Part shown: positions 10,382 to 17,663 of the stretch, piece after piece
Position numbering within the stretch: position 1 is the stretch's first letter
Layout of the letters: each line of letters starts with the position of its first letter
Source of the DNA: an uncultured Bacteroidales bacterium
GTDB taxonomy: Bacteria > Bacteroidota > Bacteroidia > Bacteroidales > Bacteroidaceae
Direction of reading: 5' to 3'
DNA length: 35,160 nt
NCBI GenBank assembly: GCA_945828345.1
Contig: CALZRA010000010.1
Location: 1 to 35,160, forward strand
Made by a program: the position numbers and the translations under genes
Notes under the pieces: generated by a model
Told to the model about the DNA's origin: nothing
The model's database searches: none
Seen by the model: only the letters and a program-made list of their open reading frames with translations

Positions 10382-10469
10382 GGAAAGTTGCCGGAGTGAT
10401 CGATCGGGGCGGACTCGAAATCCGCTGTACGGCTTGTCCGTACCGGGGGTTTGAATCCCTCACTTTCCG
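10382..10469 (+). tRNA. tRNA-Ser (anticodon CGA)
   Basis: An 88-nt class II tRNA. The acceptor GGAAAGT pairs with ACTTTCC, followed by discriminator G at 10469. The anticodon stem GCGGA/TCCGC encloses loop CTCGAAA, giving CGA at 10416-10418, which reads UCG. A long variable arm (GTACGG...CCGTAC) and a TTTGAATC T-loop are present. CCA is not encoded. A strong promoter precedes it and a terminator hairpin follows 11 nt later. Confidence 0.95.
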
Positions 10470-10480
10470 CTTAAAAACAA

Positions 10481-10514
10481 GAGGATGTGTCGCGAAGACG
10501 CATCCTCTTTTGTT
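10481..10514. terminator. Terminator of tRNA-Ser, possibly bidirectional
   Basis: GAGGATGTGTC-GCGAA-GACGCATCCTC is followed by TTTT on the plus strand, and the minus strand also ends in GTTTTTAA. It can stop tRNA-Ser and the convergent recF, whose stop codon is 28 bp to the right. Confidence 0.8.
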
Positions 10515-10541
10515 GTACATGACGGAGTGGGAGGCGGAGAG

Positions 10542-11645
10542 TCAGGCATCCTGCACGTCGCCGTCCGTCACGGTGAACAGCTTGTAGTCCTTCTGGGTGG
10601 CCGAGAGAATGCGGTCGAGGTGGTCGCGCTTGGTGTCGGTGATGAAAATCTGCCCAAAGTCTTCCGACGACACATAATCGATGATGCGCGCCACGCGCTG
10701 CTCGTCGAGCTTGTCGAATATGTCATCGAGCAGCAGCAGCGGGGTACGCTGTTCGCCCTTGTTTCTCAAAAACACAAACTGAGCCAGCTTCATGGCTATG
10801 AAATACGTCTTCTGCTGGCCCTGCGAGGCTTCACGCTTCACGCCGAAACCGCCCAGAGACAGCGTCAGTTCATCCTTGTGGATGCCGTGGAGCGTATAGC
10901 CCACGATGCGCTCGCGTTCGCGTCCGCTTTGAAGTTGCGGCAACAAGTCGCCGCGCGACACATGGCTCTCGTAGGTCATGTCGACCACCTCGCGGCTCTG
11001 GCCCGACAGCCTGCGGTAGAGGTCGAGAAACAGCGGACGGAACTCGTTGACAAACCGGCACCGCTCCTCATATATATGGTGTGCCGCCTCGGACATCATG
11101 GTTTCGAGCACGTCCATGACGGCAGCGTCGGGTTCGGCTTCCTGTTTGAGGAGGGTGTTGCGTTGTTTCAGGGCACGGTCGTAGCGCATCAATGCATCTA
11201 AATAAGGAGGGTTATACTGCATGATGACTGTGTCCATAAAGCGGCGGCGCTCTTCGCTGCCCCCGTTGATCAGTTCAGAGTCGGTCGGGGCAATGATGAC
11301 CATGGGGATGCGCCCCATGTGTTCCGACAGGCGTTTCACGTCCTTCTCGTCCACCTTCAACCGCTTTCGCCCGCCTCTTTTCAATGCACAACTTACGCGC
11401 ATCGTATGGCCCGCTTCGGTCTCATACACCCCGTTGAGCAGGAAGAAGTCTTCCTCGTGGTGCACATTCAGGGCATCCTGCGCACTGGCGAAACCGCGAC
11501 AGAAGGACAGGCAGTAGATGGCATCGAGCACATTGGACTTGCCCATTCCGTTGGCTCCCACAAGGCAGTTCACGTTGCGGGAAAAGTCCAGGTCGACAGC
11601 CCGGAGATTCCTGTAGTTGATGACAGAGAGGTGTTGGAGTATCAT
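10542..11645 (-). CDS. recF: DNA replication and repair protein RecF
   Basis: An SMC-like ATPase that helps load RecA at single-strand gaps, with RecO and RecR; cytoplasmic. The 367-residue product starts MILQHLSVINYRNLR, and its Walker A GANGMGKS lies at residues 30-37. The ABC-type signature region and Walker B LLLLDDIFDKLDEQR lie near the C-terminus, followed by QIFITDTKRDHLDRIL. An upstream in-frame ATG at 11855 would add 70 residues of proline- and cysteine-rich sequence unlike any RecF, so the start at 11645 is preferred. It is transcribed divergently from the TPR gene, an arrangement common in Bacteroidales. Confidence 0.95.
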   Translation of the reverse strand: MILQHLSVINYRNLRAVDLDFSRNVNCLVGANGMGKSNVLDAIYCLSFCRGFASAQDALNVHHEEDFFLLNGVYETEAGHTMRVSCALKRGGRKRLKVDEKDVKRLSEHMGRIPMVIIAPTDSELINGGSEERRRFMDTVIMQYNPPYLDALMRYDRALKQRNTLLKQEAEPDAAVMDVLETMMSEAAHHIYEERCRFVNEFRPLFLDLYRRLSGQSREVVDMTYESHVSRGDLLPQLQSGRERERIVGYTLHGIHKDELTLSLGGFGVKREASQGQQKTYFIAMKLAQFVFLRNKGEQRTPLLLLDDIFDKLDEQRVARIIDYVSSEDFGQIFITDTKRDHLDRILSATQKDYKLFTVTDGDVQDA

Positions 11646-11771
11646 AATCAATATAGGGGTGTATGGGAGGGTGGAGTGTGACGGGGCTGGACGTGCCGGG
11701 CAGGACGGCAGCTGTCGTTGTGGCCCGCCGCACGGTCGGCAGCCGGCTGGCAGGCAGCCCTCATCGGAGCG

Positions 11772-11779
11772 CAAATGTA
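11772..11779 (-). promoter_or_regulatory. Probable -7 box for recF
   Basis: The minus strand reads TACATTTG, an exact TAnnTTTG match, 126 bp upstream of the recF start. No matching -33 element was recognised. The rest of 11646-12132 shows no gene; it holds only the two divergent promoters. Confidence 0.5.
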
Positions 11780-12088
11780 GGCAAAATCTGCGAACTGTCA
11801 CGCAGCAGGCGGCAAGAAACAGTTTGGCTACCGGCGGGGAATAGAACAGTGGCACCGCCCCGGCAGGCTGTCACCCGGCCAGAAGGAGAGAGCCTCGAAG
11901 ACCGTACGCCATCCGGGTGCGGGTGGGGGAGGGGAGCTGGGCCGTGAGGCAGGCATAGTGGTGTGTGGAGGTGCGCAGACAGGTTGAAATGCAAGATTTT
12001 GAGGCTTGGGAAGGCCGCCAAATGGGTAAACGTCAGGGCAAACTGAAAAATAATGAGCGTTAAATCCACTTTGTTCGGTGGAAAGTTG

Positions 12089-12096
12089 TACTTTTG
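12089..12096 (+). promoter_or_regulatory. -7 box for the TPR gene
   Basis: TACTTTTG matches TAnnTTTG and lies 36 bp before the start codon. A TTTG at 12070-12073 is present but spaced 15 nt rather than about 20 nt away. Confidence 0.6.
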
Positions 12097-12132
12097 CGCT
12101 GCAATTCTGACAAGTAAGAAATAAAAACAAAT

Positions 12133-12840
12133 ATGAGCAAACAAGCAAACAACCAAACTCTCGATGTGAACGAAACTTTGGCCAAGTCCGAAGCCTTTAT
12201 CAACAAGTACAAGAAACAGATTATCACTGCCATCGTGGCCGTGGTAGTAGTGGTGGGCGGCAGCCTTGCTTATGTGTACGGCTACTCGAAGCCGCGCGAG
12301 GACAAGGCTCAGGAGCTTCTGGGTGTTTTGATGCAGAAGTACGTCATGGCCCAAGACTTCGAGAAGGCACTGAAGGGTGAGGGCAAAACGCTGGGCCTGA
12401 TTGCCATAGCCGACCAGTACGGTTCGACCGATGCCGGCAACGTGGCCAAGTATGAAGCCGGACTCTGCTTCTACCAGACGGGCAAGACGAAGGATGCCAT
12501 CAAGTATCTGGCCGACTTCGACACCAAGGGCGATGCCACGGTTTCGGCCCAGGCACTGTTTGCACTGGCCAACTGCTATGCAGCCGACAAGCAGCTCGAC
12601 AAGGCTGTCGATACCTTCAAGAAGGCTGCCTCGAAGACCGACGTGCCCGCCTTGTGCGCCGAATATCTGTTCCAGGCCGGCCTGATTCTGGAAAACCAGA
12701 AGAAGAACGACGAAGCCCTCAAGCTCTACGAGCAGATCAAGGCCGACTATCCCAGCGCACCCCTGTGTAGCCAGCAGCAGCAGGGCGGTGTAGTGACAGA
12801 TGCCATCATCGACAAGTACATTGAGAAACTGAGCAAGTAA
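12133..12840 (+). CDS. Membrane-anchored tetratricopeptide repeat protein
   Basis: Exact role unknown. The 235-residue protein has a short charged N-terminus, one transmembrane helix at about residues 32-50 (IITAIVAVVVVVGGSLAYVYGY) and then helical repeats with TPR spacing, for example AKYEAGLCFYQTGKTKDAIKYL, ALFALANCYAADKQLDKAVDTF and LFQAGLILENQKKNDEALKLY. This layout resembles YfgM-type ancillary translocon proteins, so the TPR part probably faces the periplasm. It lies between recF (divergent) and ribH, a conserved neighbourhood in Bacteroidales. A strong hairpin terminator follows. The TPR fold is clear; the YfgM comparison is inference from architecture only. Confidence 0.85.
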   Translation: MSKQANNQTLDVNETLAKSEAFINKYKKQIITAIVAVVVVVGGSLAYVYGYSKPREDKAQELLGVLMQKYVMAQDFEKALKGEGKTLGLIAIADQYGSTDAGNVAKYEAGLCFYQTGKTKDAIKYLADFDTKGDATVSAQALFALANCYAADKQLDKAVDTFKKAASKTDVPALCAEYLFQAGLILENQKKNDEALKLYEQIKADYPSAPLCSQQQQGGVVTDAIIDKYIEKLSK

Positions 12841-12844
12841 TCAC

Positions 12845-12965
12845 GGCTTGTCTCGCCCGGAGGTTGTTCTGTGCGACAAGCCACATGGTGAGTTTATAAA
12901 GCAAGCGTTGCGCCCTTCAGGCAAGCCCGTGGGCGGCATTGCTTTATAAGCTCATCTGCTTTTTT
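12845..12965 (+). terminator. Double hairpin terminator after the TPR gene
   Basis: GGCTTGTC at 12845 pairs with GACAAGCC ending at 12882. A second hairpin pairs 12889-12904 with 12939-12954 (TTATAAAGCAA/TTGCTTTATAA), contains CGCCC/GGGCG, and is followed by CTGCTTTTTT. The second is a classical intrinsic terminator. Confidence 0.8.
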
Positions 12966-13059
12966 CTTCGGACTGGACGGCTGGCCGGCCTATGCTGAAG
13001 AACCTGCTTCATGAGCCCGAAAGACCACATGCGCCGATGAGGCAGTTTCAACTTGGCTG

Positions 13060-13151
13060 GAGCAGTAGTACTTACTTTTCAGAGAAGATATACTTACTTG
13101 GCCGATGAAGTAGTACTTACTTGGCCGATGAAGTATATCTGCTTTGAAAAG
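13060..13151. repeat. AGTAGTACTT inverted-repeat element, copy 1
   Basis: Begins with GAGCAGTAGTACTT, then 21-bp arms at 13075-13095 and 13131-13151 that differ at two positions (core AAGATATACTT-like). Between and across the arms a 22-bp unit (TACTTACTTGGCCGATGAAG...) is repeated at 13091-13112 and 13114-13135. A second element with the same opening 14-mer lies at 26684-26771. It lies in the ribH upstream region. Confidence 0.75.
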
Positions 13152-13206
13152 CCAGTAGCAAGCCCTGAGCCTCGAAGCCTTGATTCATCCATACCATCAT
13201 AGAATT

Positions 13207-13701
13207 ATGTCAACCAATTCATTCTCCTATACCGAGAATCAAACCCTCCCCATCCCTGATGCCAGCGAAATGCGGTTCGGCATCATCGTCACCGAGTGGA
13301 ACAACGAAATAACCGAGAAACTGCTTGAAGGTACGCTCGAAGAACTGCAAAGCAACGGTGTACCCCAGCAGAATGTAACGGTGAAGCGCGTGCCCGGCAG
13401 CTTTGAGCTGGTGTATGCGGCTGCCCAGTTGGCCAAGTTTGGCCATGTCAACGGCATTGTCGTGTTGGGCTGCGTGGTGCGGGGCGATACGCCTCACTTC
13501 GACTATATATGTCAGGGCGTCACGCAGGGAGTGGCCCACCTCAATGCGGTAGGCGACATTCCCGTGGTGTTCGGCGTACTGACCGTGAACACTTATGACC
13601 AGGCTTTGGAACGTGCAGGTGGCAAATTGGGAAACAAAGGCAACGAATTTGCGCTCACGGCGATAAAAATGGTGGATTACGCTTGGAAGTTACAAAAGTA
13701 A
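13207..13701 (+). CDS. ribH: 6,7-dimethyl-8-ribityllumazine synthase
   Basis: Condenses 5-amino-6-ribitylamino-uracil with 3,4-dihydroxy-2-butanone 4-phosphate in the penultimate step of riboflavin synthesis. The 164 residues contain the substrate loops FGIIVTEWNNEIT, VPGSFELVYAA and GCVVRGDTPHFDYIC, the last with the catalytic histidine, then FGVLTVNTYDQALERAGG. Normal single-domain length. An ATG nine codons upstream is possible, but MSTNSFSYTE is preferred because it follows the intergenic repeat and fits the usual short N-terminus. The tRNA-Tyr promoter overlaps its last codons. Confidence 0.95.
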   Translation: MSTNSFSYTENQTLPIPDASEMRFGIIVTEWNNEITEKLLEGTLEELQSNGVPQQNVTVKRVPGSFELVYAAAQLAKFGHVNGIVVLGCVVRGDTPHFDYICQGVTQGVAHLNAVGDIPVVFGVLTVNTYDQALERAGGKLGNKGNEFALTAIKMVDYAWKLQK

Positions 13702-13713
13702 TGCCTACTTTTG
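13682..13713 (+). promoter_or_regulatory. Promoter of tRNA-Tyr, overlapping the ribH end
   Basis: CTTG at 13682-13685 and TACTTTTG at 13706-13713 are spaced by 20 nt. The -33 element lies inside the last ribH codons and the -7 box starts 4 bp after the ribH stop. The -7 region shares ATGCCTACTTTTGCA with the tRNA-Ser promoter. Confidence 0.8.
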
Positions 13714-13730
13714 CAGCGTAATCAAAGAAC

Positions 13731-13813
13731 GGGCAAATACCAGAGTGGCCAAATGGGGCAGACTGTAAATCTGCTGGCTTACGCCTTCGGTGGTTCGAAT
13801 CCATCTTTGCCCA
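13731..13813 (+). tRNA. tRNA-Tyr (anticodon GTA)
   Basis: An 83-nt class II tRNA with acceptor GGGCAAA paired to TTTGCCC and discriminator A. The anticodon stem GCAGA/TCTGC encloses CTGTAAA, giving GTA at 13765-13767. The variable arm and GGTTCGAATCC T-arm are present. CCA is not encoded as the mature end. Confidence 0.95.
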
Positions 13814-13815
13814 CC

Positions 13816-13855
13816 CGAAAAGAGAGACAAACAGCGATGTTTGCCTCTCTTTTCG
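13816..13855 (+). terminator. Terminator of tRNA-Tyr
   Basis: CGAAAAGAGAG pairs with CTCTCTTTTCG, with AAACA/TGTTT inside and a GCGA loop. It begins 2 nt after the tRNA. Confidence 0.75.
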
Positions 13856-14031
13856 TATGTCTTACGGGTGTGGGCTTCCCGGCCTGCATCAATTGGTGGA
13901 TAGCTAATAGCCGGCCTTGGCCTGCATGTCCAGCGTTGAGAAAACAAGGAGGTTAACCTCAGGTACATCTTGAAAAATCGTTTCTTATGAACTTTAAACC
14001 CTTCAACGATTCAAGTTTTACTTATGTTGTA

Positions 14032-14039
14032 TAACTTTG
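14032..14039 (+). promoter_or_regulatory. -7 box for the nuclease cluster
   Basis: TAACTTTG fits TAnnTTTG, 44 bp before the start at 14084, in an A+T-richer stretch. It is the only clear promoter found before the three same-strand nuclease genes. The remainder of 13856-14083 holds no gene. Confidence 0.5.
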
Positions 14040-14083
14040 CAACGGACTTGTAGGCACACCACTCCTGCAACAGACGCGAAACT

Positions 14084-15658
14084 ATGGGTGTATACATCAA
14101 TAAAGGTAACAGTGACTTCCGCGACATTGTGGCTCACGAATATGTGGATAAGTCTTCGTTGATACCACGCATCAATGCCATGCTCAATTCAGAAAACCGC
14201 TACAGTTGCGTGACACGCTGCCGCCGCTTCGGCAAGTCGATGGCGGCAAAGATGCTATGTGCCTATTACGACAGGTCGTGTGACTCGCGTGAACTGTTTC
14301 GCGGATTGGAAGCAGAAAAGGACGAGTCGTTCGGAACTTATCTGAACAAGTACTATGTCATCAGCATTGACATGACTGACTTCACTACAAGATACAGGAA
14401 CGAGAAGGACATAGTCAAACGGATTCAGAGCAGAATGATCAAAGATGTCCTCGATGTATTCCCTCAAATCAATGCACAAGATGATGATGATCTGATGGAA
14501 ATCCTCTACCGCATCAGTGAGAGTACGGGCGAACGATTCTTTATGATTATCGACGAGTGGGATGCCATCCTGCGTGAGATGGGTTCTGACGAATATATCA
14601 CCACCTCATACGTCGACTTGCTGCGTCGTCTTTTCAAGGGGTCAGGTTCCAACACCGTCTTTGCAGGTGTCTATCTTACTGGCATACTGCCCATTAAGAA
14701 GTACAATACCGAGTCAGCCTTGAACAACTTCCGGGAATATACGATGATTCGTCCTGGCAAGATGGCAAAGGTTCTTGGATTTACCCATGAGGAGGTCGAG
14801 ATGTTATGCAGGAAGCACGACATGGACATGAATGAGATGGAGAGCTGGTATGACGGATACCGCATTGGAAAGGCTTCCCGCATCTTCAATCCCTATTCTG
14901 TCATGAGGGCTATCGATGAGGAGGAGTTCGGGAGCTATTGGACGACTACGGGTGCCTATGATTCAGTCATTACCTACATTCAGATGAATTATGAGGGACT
15001 GAAAGACGACATCATCCGTATGCTGTCGGGGGAGCATGTGTATGTCGATACTACGGAGTTCAGTAATGACATGCGGGTGGTGAGGAGCAAGAACGATGTG
15101 CTCACCGTGCTGATTCACCTCGGCTATCTGGCCTACGATGGAGACGCACAAGCATGTTATATACCGAACAAGGAGGTGGCGGACGAAATGAACAATGCTA
15201 TAAAGGCTACCACGTGGGTCCCCTTGGTCAAGACCATTCAGAACTCAAAGGCATTGCTTGAAGCCACTGTTTCCGGCAACGAGCAAGCTGTGTCAAAAGG
15301 CATTGACCAGGCACATGACGAGCACACCAGCATCCTCTCCTACAACGATGAGAATTCCTTGGCGTGTGTGCTTTCAGTGGCATATATATGGGCAAGAAAC
15401 GAATATGTCATCCACCGCGAGTATGCCACGGGCAAGGGCTATGCCGACCTCGTGATGATTCCCCGTCGGAATGTCAGCAAGCCGGCATTGGTCGTCGAGC
15501 TAAAGTTCAACCATTCTGCCGACACTGCCATCGACCAGATAAAGCGTAAGGAATATCCGTCGAAGATTGCGGAATACACTGGCAACATACTCCTCGTGGG
15601 CATCAACTACGACAAAGAGACCAAGCAGCATACCTGTAAGATAGAAAATTTGCACTGA
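14084..15658 (+). CDS. AAA-ATPase-like protein with PD-(D/E)XK nuclease domain
   Basis: The cellular role is unknown. The 524-residue protein has the layout of the AAA-ATPase-like plus PDDEXK_9 family common in Bacteroidales. At the N-terminus a Walker A-like VTRCRRFGKS ends at residue 52, followed by Walker B-like IIDEWDA at 155-161 and an arginine-rich LLRRLFKG stretch. At the C-terminus GKGYADLVM (D455) and VVELKF (E472, K474), then DTAIDQIKRKEY with a conserved glutamine, form a PD-(D/E)XK active site. The P-loop lacks the usual GxxGxGK glycines (CRRFGKS), which is normal for this family. It leads a run of three same-strand genes, with rpn copy 1 starting 20 bp later. Family assignment rests on motifs. 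Confidence 0.9.
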   Translation: MGVYINKGNSDFRDIVAHEYVDKSSLIPRINAMLNSENRYSCVTRCRRFGKSMAAKMLCAYYDRSCDSRELFRGLEAEKDESFGTYLNKYYVISIDMTDFTTRYRNEKDIVKRIQSRMIKDVLDVFPQINAQDDDDLMEILYRISESTGERFFMIIDEWDAILREMGSDEYITTSYVDLLRRLFKGSGSNTVFAGVYLTGILPIKKYNTESALNNFREYTMIRPGKMAKVLGFTHEEVEMLCRKHDMDMNEMESWYDGYRIGKASRIFNPYSVMRAIDEEEFGSYWTTTGAYDSVITYIQMNYEGLKDDIIRMLSGEHVYVDTTEFSNDMRVVRSKNDVLTVLIHLGYLAYDGDAQACYIPNKEVADEMNNAIKATTWVPLVKTIQNSKALLEATVSGNEQAVSKGIDQAHDEHTSILSYNDENSLACVLSVAYIWARNEYVIHREYATGKGYADLVMIPRRNVSKPALVVELKFNHSADTAIDQIKRKEYPSKIAEYTGNILLVGINYDKETKQHTCKIENLH

Positions 15659-15678
15659 CAACATTCAGCATATATGAT

Positions 15679-16536
15679 ATGGCAACCACAGAAGAACGAT
15701 ATATCAGCCTGCTGACCGATTTCGGTTTCAAGCGCATTTTCGGCACAGCCCCCAACAAGGAGCTGCTGATCAACTTTCTCAACTGCCTGTTTGCAGGAGC
15801 TCAGGTGGTCAAGGACGTGAAGTATCTCAATACTGAACATTTCGGCGAGAGCAGTTCGGCACGCAAGGCCATCTTCGATGTCTATTGCGAAAGCGAGGAC
15901 GGCGAGAAGTTCATTGTGGAGATGCAGAACGCCTATCAGGATTTCTTCAAGGACCGCTCCCTGTTCTATTCCACGTTCCCCATTCGCGAACAGGCGAAGA
16001 AAGGCTCGGACTGGGATTTCAATCTCTCTCGCGTATATACCATAGCCCTGCTGAACTTCCATATGAAGGAGGAGTCCTTCGACGAGGAACAGATTACGCA
16101 CACGGTCAAGCTCTGCGACATCGACACGCACAAGGTGTTCTACAGGAAGCTGGATTTCATCTATGTAGAGATAGCCAAGTTCCAGAAGACGGAAGACGAG
16201 CTGGAGACGCTCTATGACAAGTGGCTCTACGTGCTGAAGAACCTGTACAAACTGGAACAGCGTCCCAAGGCCTTGCGCGACAAGGTTTTCGACCGCCTGT
16301 TCAAGGAGGCCGAGATAGCTACATTCACCCCTGAGGAACTGCGTGCATACGAAGACAGCCTCAAGGCCTACCGCGACATCAAGAACTCCATTGATACGGC
16401 AAAAAGAGAGGGGCGTGCGGAAGGACTTGCGGAAGGAAGAAGGGAAATCGCACGAAAAATGAAGGCCAAAGGTTTTCCTGTTTCTGAGATATCTGAGATG
16501 ACCGGTTTGCATGAGGAGGAAGTCAGAAGCCCTTAG
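15679..16536 (+). CDS. Rpn-type PD-(D/E)XK nuclease, copy 1
   Basis: A member of the Rpn (recombination-promoting nuclease / putative transposase) family; relatives cut DNA, raise recombination and in some cases limit phage. The 285-residue protein opens with the signature LLTDFGFKRIFG, then AIFDVYC (D67) and FIVEMQ (E81-x-Q83), the E-x-Q variant usual in this family. An alpha-helical region follows, then a short charged linker (EGRAEGLAEGRR) and a C-terminal helix-turn-helix-like tail KAKGFPVSEISEMTG. It begins 20 bp after the ATPase-nuclease gene and is followed 52 bp later by copy 2. From 15690 to 16337 I see no difference from copy 2. Confidence 0.9.
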   Translation: MATTEERYISLLTDFGFKRIFGTAPNKELLINFLNCLFAGAQVVKDVKYLNTEHFGESSSARKAIFDVYCESEDGEKFIVEMQNAYQDFFKDRSLFYSTFPIREQAKKGSDWDFNLSRVYTIALLNFHMKEESFDEEQITHTVKLCDIDTHKVFYRKLDFIYVEIAKFQKTEDELETLYDKWLYVLKNLYKLEQRPKALRDKVFDRLFKEAEIATFTPEELRAYEDSLKAYRDIKNSIDTAKREGRAEGLAEGRREIARKMKAKGFPVSEISEMTGLHEEEVRSP

Positions 16537-16588
16537 CCGGTTAGATAGCTACTCATCGGTCGTACAGACAATAAACACCGTAAATGAT

Positions 16589-17494
16589 ATGGCAACCAAA
16601 GAAGAACGATATATCAGCCTGCTGACCGATTTCGGTTTCAAGCGCATTTTCGGCACAGCCCCCAACAAGGAGCTGCTGATCAACTTTCTCAACTGCCTGT
16701 TTGCAGGAGCTCAGGTGGTCAAGGACGTGAAGTATCTCAATACTGAACATTTCGGCGAGAGCAGTTCGGCACGCAAGGCCATCTTCGATGTCTATTGCGA
16801 AAGCGAGGACGGCGAGAAGTTCATTGTGGAGATGCAGAACGCCTATCAGGATTTCTTCAAGGACCGCTCCCTGTTCTATTCCACGTTCCCCATTCGCGAA
16901 CAGGCGAAGAAAGGCTCGGACTGGGATTTCAATCTCTCTCGCGTATATACCATAGCCCTGCTGAACTTCCATATGAAGGAGGAGTCCTTCGACGAGGAAC
17001 AGATTACGCACACGGTCAAGCTCTGCGACATCGACACGCACAAGGTGTTCTACAGGAAGCTGGATTTCATCTATGTAGAGATAGCCAAGTTCCAGAAGAC
17101 GGAAGACGAGCTGGAGACGCTCTATGACAAGTGGCTCTACGTGCTGAAGAACCTGTACAAACTGGAACAGCGTCCCAAGGCCTTGCGCGACAAGGTTTTC
17201 GACCGCCTGTTCAAGGAGGCCGAGATAGCTACATTCACCCCTGAGGAGCTGCGTGCGTACGAAGACAGCCTCAAGGCTTACCGCGACATCAAGAACTCCA
17301 TTGATAGTGCCAAAAGGGAGGGACTTGCGGAAGGACTTGCGGAAGGACTTGAGAAAGGACTTGCGGAAGGACTTGAGAAAGGACTGGCGGAAGGAAGAAG
17401 GGAAATCGCACGAAAAATGAAGACCAAAGGTTTTCCTGTTTCTGAGATATCAGAAATGACTGGTTTGCATGAGGAGGAAATCAGAAGCCTTTAG
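16589..17494 (+). CDS. Rpn-type PD-(D/E)XK nuclease, copy 2
   Basis: Tandem duplicate of the preceding gene (offset 910 bp). The 301-residue product differs mainly in its linker, where six 12-nt units at 17321-17392 encode alternating GLAE and GLEK; copy 1 has four fewer. Residue 4 is K instead of T, and a few tail residues differ. Catalytic positions D67, E81 and Q83 are intact, so both copies should be active if the family mechanism holds. The start is placed at the ATG aligned with copy 1; an upstream in-frame ATG at 16511 lies inside copy 1 and is unlikely. It is the last gene of the plus-strand run. Confidence 0.9.
   Translation: MATKEERYISLLTDFGFKRIFGTAPNKELLINFLNCLFAGAQVVKDVKYLNTEHFGESSSARKAIFDVYCESEDGEKFIVEMQNAYQDFFKDRSLFYSTFPIREQAKKGSDWDFNLSRVYTIALLNFHMKEESFDEEQITHTVKLCDIDTHKVFYRKLDFIYVEIAKFQKTEDELETLYDKWLYVLKNLYKLEQRPKALRDKVFDRLFKEAEIATFTPEELRAYEDSLKAYRDIKNSIDSAKREGLAEGLAEGLEKGLAEGLEKGLAEGRREIARKMKTKGFPVSEISEMTGLHEEEIRSL
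17321..17392 (+). repeat. In-frame 12-bp tandem repeat in rpn copy 2
   Basis: Six units of GGACTTGCGGAA or GGACTTGAGAAA (the last starts GGACTGG) encode GLAE/GLEK repeats. Copy 1 has a shorter version. The unit keeps frame, so the linker length can vary by slippage without breaking the gene. Confidence 0.9.
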
Positions 17495-17614
17495 TCGGTT
17501 GCCAGCGGTTTAACTTTCGCAGTTTTGCACGTCCTGATTGTGGAATATCCCCGGTGTTATGACGGAGGAATCTGGCTAATTCTACCTTGCTTCTGGTATA
17601 CCATTCAGTCCCTA

Positions 17615-17652
17615 AAACAACACCACCCCTAATTGAGTAAGGGTGGTGGAAG
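17615..17652 (-). terminator. Hairpin at the end of the membrane nuclease gene
   Basis: CACCACCC and GGGTGGTG pair across AATTGAG-like loop sequence; GTTGTTTT follows on the minus strand. It lies 12 bp past the 17664 gene and also downstream of rpn copy 2, so it may serve both convergent genes. Confidence 0.65.
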
Positions 17653-17663
17653 GGGTAGGGCGG

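Noticed and set aside
10188..10454. An 88-codon frame before and through tRNA-Ser
   Set aside because: It crosses an inverted repeat, the tRNA promoter and most of the tRNA, and shows no protein-like pattern.
13060..13151. CRISPR array
   Set aside because: The repeated units are 22 bp at a 23-nt period with no spacers, and the region is better explained as an inverted repeat with an internal duplication; no cas genes are present.
16511..16588. Upstream start for rpn copy 2
   Set aside because: It would overlap copy 1 and add 26 unrelated residues before the conserved MATKEERYISLL start shared with copy 1.
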